The position numbers were made by a program, and so were the translations under genes. The notes under the pieces were generated by a model. The model was given only the letters and a program-made list of their open reading frames with translations. It was not told where the DNA came from and made no database searches. A DNA stretch of 64,000 nucleotides from contig NC_092355.1 of assembly GCF_963676685.1 (NCBI RefSeq), forward strand, positions 75,483,176 to 75,547,175. Reading direction: 5' to 3'. Shown piece after piece: positions 56,588 to 64,000 of the stretch (position 1 is its first letter; each line of letters opens with the position of its first letter). The DNA comes from Mytilus edulis (lineage: Eukaryota > Mollusca > Bivalvia > Mytilida > Mytilidae).

Positions 56588-56705
56588 CGATCTAGGTGTT
56601 CTCGCTGAGGTCCGCGTTCTAAATCTTAAGCATTTCATTGGTCAGTAGATTTGAAATCTTTCAATCCAAGGTGTTCTCAATGGAGTCCGCGTTCATGTTT
56701 CAATA
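56588..56705 (+). repeat. Third copy of the 53.8-kb dimeric repeat
   Basis: 'tctaggtgttctcgctgagg', 'catttcattggtcag' and 'gtccgcgttcatgtttcaat', diverged. Confidence 0.75.
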
Positions 56706-56709
56706 GGAT

Positions 56710-59700
56710 AAACTATATTGTTAGTTTTCTATCCAAGTTAACAAAGTAGATTTTTTTTATCCGAAAAGACGGATTTTTCTAAATGTTCTACAATACATTT
56801 GTACAACGATTGAATATTGTTTAATGCATAAATGTCCAGGTCTAGATCGAACTTGCTTTGCTTCGACGAAAGTACGAATATAGAAAAATCACAGATTTAT
56901 ATTAAAACTAAAACGTTCAAGAACAGTTAAAGAAATCATCACAATTTTTTTATTGTTAGTTATTTTGTACAAATATAACTATAATGCGAACCCGAGGTTG
57001 TGAAATAGCACGTGAAATCGCAACTGAGCGTGAATTTTTTGGAAAAGCGACGGTTCTATGAATACCTATTGTCAATTTCAAGTTCTGTTTCGACATCATT
57101 GTAATATATGTCACTGGACGTTAAAACTCAATCCTTAATTTCTTCTTCGTCAAATAGTGCTGTTGGTTTCTTTTTATTGTTATTACATACTAGTATACAT
57201 GAATACACCACAAGTTATTCCTATGTAATGTCATTTACTAGATATTTAGTGCAAAGTAAATTTTAAAGATGAAAGTCGTATTAGTTCGAAAATGCTTCAA
57301 ACTAAATATAAAATGAGAATACATGTATAACTGCCATATTCCGAATCCCCGACATTCATTTGTGTAAATGAAGAAAAGATAACAATGATCGGTATCTGTG
57401 TGAATCTACGTCTCAATCAAGTTCTCATACAGATGTTACAGAATATTCAAGATTCTTTTCTTGAATAGGATTGCCAATGGAATAAACCATGCAGGAGATT
57501 TCAAACTAGCCCAATTAATTTGTGTGTGAACTATAACAACTGAAATCGTAATTCTGTTGTAGTGTATATTGGTCGTTTCTGTAACATGAAGGCGTATGGC
57601 AACCATACTACCATACTTAGTTCAAAAGTACACCACAACCCTTTTCTTTGTGCATAATACGCTCAGGAACATACATCTTACTATTTTGCATGGATTGGTA
57701 GTAAATGTAGCTTTTTAACTATAGTCCATTTGACATCAAAGTATCATATGGAGGCTAGGATTTATAATTCGGCTAGTCTGGATGACTTCGTACAATACCC
57801 CCGCTCCGCATTCATTATAGTTTAAACATACATAATTTAAAGTTTAGATCCTTTAGTTTGCATATATATGGATATGACATTTAAATTTCGTATTGCTTAG
57901 TTCAACCTGCAACACATTTTATTTGATGTCACCAATGGTAAACATGTAAAATGAAACAATAACTTACTATAATACCAATATAAACTTTTGATGTATGATT
58001 ATACAAACCGAAATCACTACTAGACTAGGTGTTGACACGCTCAAATTAACAAAATTGTGTTTCAAAGAACCAATGCACCAAATTGATTTCATAGGATTTA
58101 GTTTAACATTTAAACCAGTTCAAGGAATGTATTACTTGACAAGAACAATTAAAATGTAGGACAAATTCGGCTTTCAACACGAACTTTGTTCAAAGAAAAG
58201 TACCAAACATGTGATAAAAAGACGGGTATGTAACAGAGGTATCGCAATCACTGATGGATTGGTGGATAGTTACTGTTTGTTCAACGTTCAGTGACAAGTA
58301 TCTCATGTGCATATTGCAATACCAAATTAAACTACTTTTGAGCAGACGACAAAAGCGAAATTGTGACAAATTTTATTTCCTAGTGTTATTTAGAAAGTCA
58401 AATATGTATATGGAAAGTAAATTTTACTATTATTTATTGAACAAGATAAGAGGATCAGTCACTATTATTTATTGAACAAAACAAGACTGAGTTCAAAACC
58501 GCTAAAAGAAGTTAAACCCGGTGAATGACACTCCTTATTGCTGAATTTGGGTTTGGCTGACCATAATTTCTATTACGTTTTAAAACAATTATTCAAATTA
58601 AATATACAATCATTTTACTGGTTTTTTTTAGGGGGGGGGGGGGAGTCATTTACCCTAAAAAAAAACAATACAGGCCTATAGTATTTTGAAGTATTCAAAT
58701 ATTATGACTTATATTTTTTACAAATACAAGGAACAAGCAAGTCTGTCCAAAAATGATTGATATTTCAGAAAATTGTATAGTGTGTTCATTGTTACGTAAA
58801 CCAGAATGCATATAGTTGTTTCTACTTATAACAGTCACAAATCATTTCTAGAAATAAAAATCAGCGATTTACCATTCATGCAATAATATTTTGTCGAAAG
58901 TGATCGAGATAACCTTATCAGGTAATTCAAGTTATCCGACACTTAATTTTTTCCAGAACATGTTATAATAGTTAATATCCGAGCCATAAAATACATGTAT
59001 TATATCTGGCATAGTCCCAGATTATATTCTTTGTTAATATGCATCCTTCATTTAAAGTCTTGTTTTTCTTATAACACTTTACATCGTATATCAGGGGCAC
59101 TGCCGAAAATAATCTTTCAAAAAGCAAATCTAAGATGTAACCTTTAGAACTTGTATGTCTGATAATTCGCTCACATGACAAGAAATTTTACAATAAACAT
59201 TGGTCACGCACGAATTATTCTGATGTATGACACGTACCGTTACAATAGCCAGTTTACACGCATCAGCGCACACATGTTTGTCGAATAGGCCAGTTGATTG
59301 GAGGAAAGTTACCGAAAACCACGCCTACCTTTAACTAATACCCAATCAAACGCCTTTGACATAAACATAAATAATACATGGGTAAGATTACAGAGATTTT
59401 GTTGCGTATTCAATATTTGAAAAAGTTTAAGACTCTTGATTCAAACTTAAAATTATAGAATATGCTCGTAATGCATTTTCGCAATTTCGTTAAATTTAAT
59501 TTTATACATAATTTCACCTACCTGGTGAGGATAAAATACAAAGGAGTAGGTTCAGTAAGACCCCTTTTTTGCCCCAAAATATAGCAGTTTAACAAAGTTG
59601 TGATAATGTAATCGTTAAGCTATTTATTGGAAAGTAGAATGATTCTGCTACATAAATATGGGCTGTTTTTGACAATACAATGCACATATATCGGGTACTA

Positions 59701-59750
59701 GCATCATAAAGTCATGCTAAATTACTGAAATCTTCACAATTTTAGCATTT
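56710..59750. other. Intergenic DNA, nothing recognised
   Basis: AT-rich with a poly-G tract at 58632-58644. Short open frames lack support. Confidence 0.4.
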
Positions 59751-59762
59751 TAGTTAAATTTT

Positions 59763-59911
59763 AGATGGTTTCTGTCTAAAATGAAAGTGGCCGCATTCGT
59801 GTTCATTCATAATATTGAAACGTAAGTTGTATTTGATGATAATACATAATATATTTAAAGGTTGAGGATGAACACGGATGCGGCCACTTTCATTTTTGAC
59901 AAAAACCATCT
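59763..59911. mobile_element. 149-bp foldback / MITE
   Basis: 44-bp arms 59763-59806 and 59868-59911 pair with few mismatches (agatggttt...gtggccgcat / atgcggccac...aaccatct), loop of 61 bp. Confidence 0.8.
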
Positions 59912-60375
59912 GAAAAGTGACGATTTTTGGCAAATTTGATAGATTTTTCATATTCAAGCTTGAATCGGAGCGTTTTTAATGACTAAATCAGTTAAAATCT
60001 TTCACAAAAACTAATTGAATCAATTGAAATAGACACTTAAGTGTTTTAAAAGTGTCTAAAATATTTCGTCAGATGAACTTGAAAATTGAGGCCAAAATCG
60101 GCCCTTACTGGACCTACTCCTTTAAAAAAATTGCAAATTACAACTATTTCGAATTAAATGGTTGTGATAAATGGGTATCAAAATGTATTAAACAAAAAAA
60201 AAAACCAAAGACCAGTTTCAACAAGAATGCTTTGTTTTTATTGCAGAATCGCATAAAAAAATTCATGTTATCGTATTTAAACAATTAACAATTTGAAAAC
60301 TGCTTTTCATTTTTACCTTACTAAATTCATATATTACGCAAATACGCATATGTGGTAGTCGCCACTTGCCGCTCA

Positions 60376-60495
60376 GTGAGTCTAGAAGGTGGTAGGATTT
60401 ACAGAGAAGACAGAATATGTCGTCTCTGTGATACAAACAACATTGATGACGAGTTCCATTTCATTATGAATTGTAGAACATTTAAACTATAGAAA
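60376..60495 (+). pseudogene. LINE C-terminal zinc-motif fragment
   Basis: Reads GGRIYREDRICRLCDTNNID then DEFHFIMNCRTF: the CxxC...H...C signature after RT in non-LTR retrotransposons, as in the 54.9-kb remnant but in the opposite orientation. Upstream is not in frame. Confidence 0.7.
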
Positions 60496-60499
60496 GAAG

Positions 60500-63400
60500 G
60501 AAATGTTTACGGAACTACTGTTAGTCAAACCCTAATATATCTTTAAAGTTGATCAACATTTTAACTCTTCAAATATTGTAATATAAGAAAAACTATGTAA
60601 AAAATATAAATGTGAAAGTCAGCTCTCCATGTTAATTTAATTGTATCGTTTACACATGCATGTAATAATTTTACCTTATAGTTATGTTTATGTATGTTCT
60701 TGATAACTAGTAATTGAAGTTTTATGAGAAATAAAGTATTCGTATTCCTTTAAACCATAAATTACAGTACACGAAGACAGCCTAAGGGTAAAGTACAAGT
60801 GAATATATCATAAAGATTATATTTAATCCTCATCCGTACGCGTCCTTGTAAATGCAAAACTCTGGATTTTACTTGGTTCAATGTTCAGTGGTATGCGCAG
60901 GTCCTGAGACAGAAAATCGAATTATTCATTCACTTATGGTCTTCAAAAATAACGATTGCGGGATGATGGACAGGAAGACTTCAAGCGTAAGAGTGTGAAC
61001 TAGCTGTCAGTAACTTAAGTACTCTCAGATCTTTTCTTGCTAGTGTCTTTTTGTTGTTCTGGTACACAAGTGAATCTTTCATTGTTGAAGACCCTTTAAC
61101 GACTATAAAAGATGAACAGGAATAAAAACGCTGACCATTGATAATTTGTATTTTTGTTAAGCAGTGACTTTGTGTGCGATTAGTGTCCCGTGTATGTTTA
61201 CTCCATATTCCTTTATTTTCTATAAAAGCGTTTGTCTTGACAGTAAGTTGACACGACTTATGACGTTACGCCACGAGTTATCGTTCCTGACGTTATCGAA
61301 TAACGTTCACACAAACAAGTCAACGCAGCCGGTTCTGCAATCACAAAGTGATTAAATAAAAAAAAATATTTTTGGAAACTAATTGACATTTTTTCTAGAT
61401 GCAGAGTGTCGAAAGTTTGTATGCAATACGTAACGGTAAACGTTTTGACATAGGTTGCTTTATCGTGTTCCAGCAATTCTTCTGCTCATTTCTAACCTTT
61501 AAAATTTTCATTAATTACTATATACTTTTAATTTATATTCTCCTTTTTTTAATATTTAAGCATCTGCACGATTTATCTATATGTTCTTATAAAAAATAGA
61601 CTGAGTTTTATCACTTTATTTCATTCTTAGTTTATTTTGCAATAAATACTTTTCATGATTCACGCTGTATCCTCATGAAATTTTGTTTTGAAAATAAAAA
61701 TCTTACATGTATCTTTAGAAACTTAGGATGATGTGTAAAAAAACGGGAATTCGTACAACTATCAAATCGTCTTAAAATGGTCGTCAAAATCACCGCTCGG
61801 ACAAAATGGAAAAAGGAAATTGATTTGGATGAGAATACGGATAGAATAAGTCGAAAAAGTACAATACAAGCAGACTTTGAAACTCAAACAGAAAATAGTT
61901 TGTTAGTATGGAAATTCAATGTAAAAAAAAGTGGTTTAACTTGGTTATTTTGCCGAATAACATTCTATGTGTTCCAAATGTAAACAGTCTCATAAAACCG
62001 TTATAGTTTCGGAAACATTTCAAAAATAAAGTGCTAGCTAGACCAAGTTTACACAGGACATACAGTAACATCGGAATCAGGCCTGAGAAGGTTACCGTAG
62101 GCTGAGAAATATATGTAGAAACTTGATTCGGAAAAAAAAAAATAAAAAAAAATCAGGTCCCGTTAGAGTCTAATTAAAACCAGTCCATAGTATCCACTTG
62201 CGTCTATAAACGCAAGCTAATAGTTGGGACTGGCTTTAGTTACTAAGTAAGACTGGTTTCGATATAAAAAAAATTCTCGAAATTTACAAGCAAACGACTG
62301 ACTTATTAGTATTCAAATAGCAGAAAGAGACTGAAATAGCTAGATCTTGAAATCATTTAGATTTTCTATTCGTGTTAATTTCCGCTTGCATGGGTACTCG
62401 CTGGTAGTGTAGTTTTTTTGGGTGTGATTTGAGTTGGAAAAGATGTACATGTATAAGTTCGGAGACAAAACGACTAAAAGAGAATTAACATAGTTGCCTT
62501 GTTAGGCCATGGGGGGCAAATTGCTCATAATATACCCTCATTGTTCAGTGTCAGTCCAAATTGTTCTCAAACATTTTCCCGGATCGGCTCTATTACAAAA
62601 CCTACCTAGTATTGTATTCAAGTTAGTGTTAACTTGTTCTCGTCCTGAACATGCATGAAATATTTGCCACTGGACGTTAAGCAACCAACAATCAATCCTA
62701 CAATTTACACCCGTTACTTGAAACTTCAGTTGTTAAAATTTAAATCATTGCCTATAATTTTTTCAAAGAAATCGACAAAATTTACAAACATTTAGGCAAA
62801 AAGAAATATATACGTTACGCTTGATAATTATGGAAGTGGGGTAACATGAGACTTTATTTATAAAAAGTACAAGTACAAATAAAATAAAAAAATATATATG
62901 TAACATATTGTTTGTACACCAGTTTGCTGTTAGAACGATTAATAGAGATATGGGATATGCAATTTATAAGATAGCTACAGTTGGACATTTAACTACATCA
63001 AAACCAAATACACCAAGCAAATTAATTGTGACTAATGCCAATTGGACGAGTATCTTTTTATTTCTTATTTGTAGTCAGTTGACTAAACGACGGTTCCCTA
63101 AATAGGAAAGTTTTGATAAGTATGATTATCACAGTAACATTTCATTCTCCTAGTACATATTTGTTTAAGTCCTAAAACTTTTGTTCTTCTGGAGAAAATT
63201 CCAACCATAATGAAATAAGGAGGTGCGGTAAAATTGTCAATTAATCAACTTTCTACCAAATACAAAATGACGGAAATGTTAGCTTGCTTACCTGTCCTCA
63301 CGGTCATAAAACTTTCGAGCATGATTTGTGTACTCAGACTCGAAAATCAACCAATAAAATTACTGGATTTCATGTTTCGAACGTGATTTTTGTGCTCCGA

Positions 63401-64000
63401 GCACTGAGCAAAGTTTTATGCCTTCAAGGCCTGGTGTTAACAAAAATGTACTCATATTAAAGGTGCGCATTTCGTCTTGGTTTCCTTTATTTTTTTTCAT
63501 GACAGGTTGCTGGATTAGACGTTTTGATAAAATATAAAAGGCACGCAGACTCCGGCTAACATCTCCTACATGTGGAATTTCAAGCTGAACCTTTTATATT
63601 TCGCATTTGCAGTTTGTTTTACTTAAAGAATGCATGTATGATCTCAAGATTTGTTTCGTAAATAATTTTCCACAAATGACACTGTTAAACTTTGTGAAAT
63701 TTTGCATACAATTTGCACTGTTTGTCCGACTTACCGAGCTTGTATCGTATTGTCCCGAACATGCATGAACTATTTGCCACTGAACGTAAAACAACCATCA
63801 AAAACCGAGCAATTATAAAACTGTTTACTGAATCATATTTTTAAAGTACTATATTTCTGCATGGATGAAGCAACGACACCACCATTGCCTTAAATGATGG
63901 AGTAAAAAAACTCAGTAATTCAAATGAATCACACTTGAAATTTTTCATGTTATTTTCACGTGAACTTTGCAAAAATATGAAGGTATTTTTCATGATTTTA
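60500..64000. other. Intergenic DNA with short dispersed motifs
   Basis: Contains two copies of 'gaacatgcatgaa.tatttgcc' (62645-62695 and 63755-63805), reverse complements of 15527-15580. No gene was recognised; the 68-codon frame at 61777-61983 is unassigned. Confidence 0.45.

Noticed and set aside
1..64000. CRISPR arrays, operons, rRNA genes
   Set aside because: None seen; the DNA is clearly eukaryotic. tRNA genes could not be excluded by eye, but none was recognised.

Overview
The window is strongly AT-rich, intron- and repeat-dominated animal DNA with no bacterial-style gene packing. The repeat families, two classes of Penelope-like reverse transcriptase, hammerhead-ribozyme monomers and a TNFR-like cysteine-rich receptor gene all point to a bivalve mollusc, most likely a mussel of the genus Mytilus. 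The genus is an inference from recognised repeats; no search was run.

Layout. 0-10.5 kb: intergenic DNA with decayed reverse-transcriptase (RT) fragments, 3' tails of two RT families, a 104-bp tandem repeat, and a 354-bp monomer carrying a hammerhead ribozyme whose G8 is mutated. 10.57-13.33 kb: a Penelope-like element (RT plus GIY-YIG endonuclease) built as a near-perfect palindrome with 938-bp arms, bounded by (TA)n tracts. 13.9-24.45 kb: a minus-strand multi-exon gene for a secreted or membrane cysteine-rich receptor of TNFR type. I could rebuild it exon by exon from splice sites and phases. One exon is split by a 1.77-kb 5'-truncated RT element, and its introns are full of repeats, including a 1.16-kb inverted-repeat element with arrays of a 'ctaaagtgcgatgg' motif at both ends. 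25.3-26.9 kb: a second large inverted repeat with a MITE in its spacer. 27.7-41 kb: segmental and tandem duplications, a LINE RT pseudogene, two hammerhead ribozymes with intact cores (30.16 and 31.69 kb), a second copy of receptor exon 2 (35.8 kb), small TIR elements and a decayed KRBA2/Ginger-like integrase. 42-48 kb: mollusc-type dispersed repeats. 49.43-53.75 kb: a Gypsy-like LTR element whose two LTRs lie in INVERTED orientation and which is flanked by a 4-bp direct repeat. It carries gag and a protease separated by one in-frame TAG; one LTR carries a 1193-bp intron-like insert. 53.8-64 kb: a dimeric tandem repeat, LINE remnants, an (AAG)n array and a 149-bp foldback.

The most unusual things are the integrated inverted-LTR element, the Penelope palindrome, the hammerhead monomers and the receptor gene interrupted inside an exon. 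Three independent head-to-head structures over 1.5 kb in 64 kb is itself notable; it may be biology or partly an assembly artefact. Apart from the receptor gene I found no intact host gene. Most open frames under 100 codons here are chance frames in AT-rich DNA.
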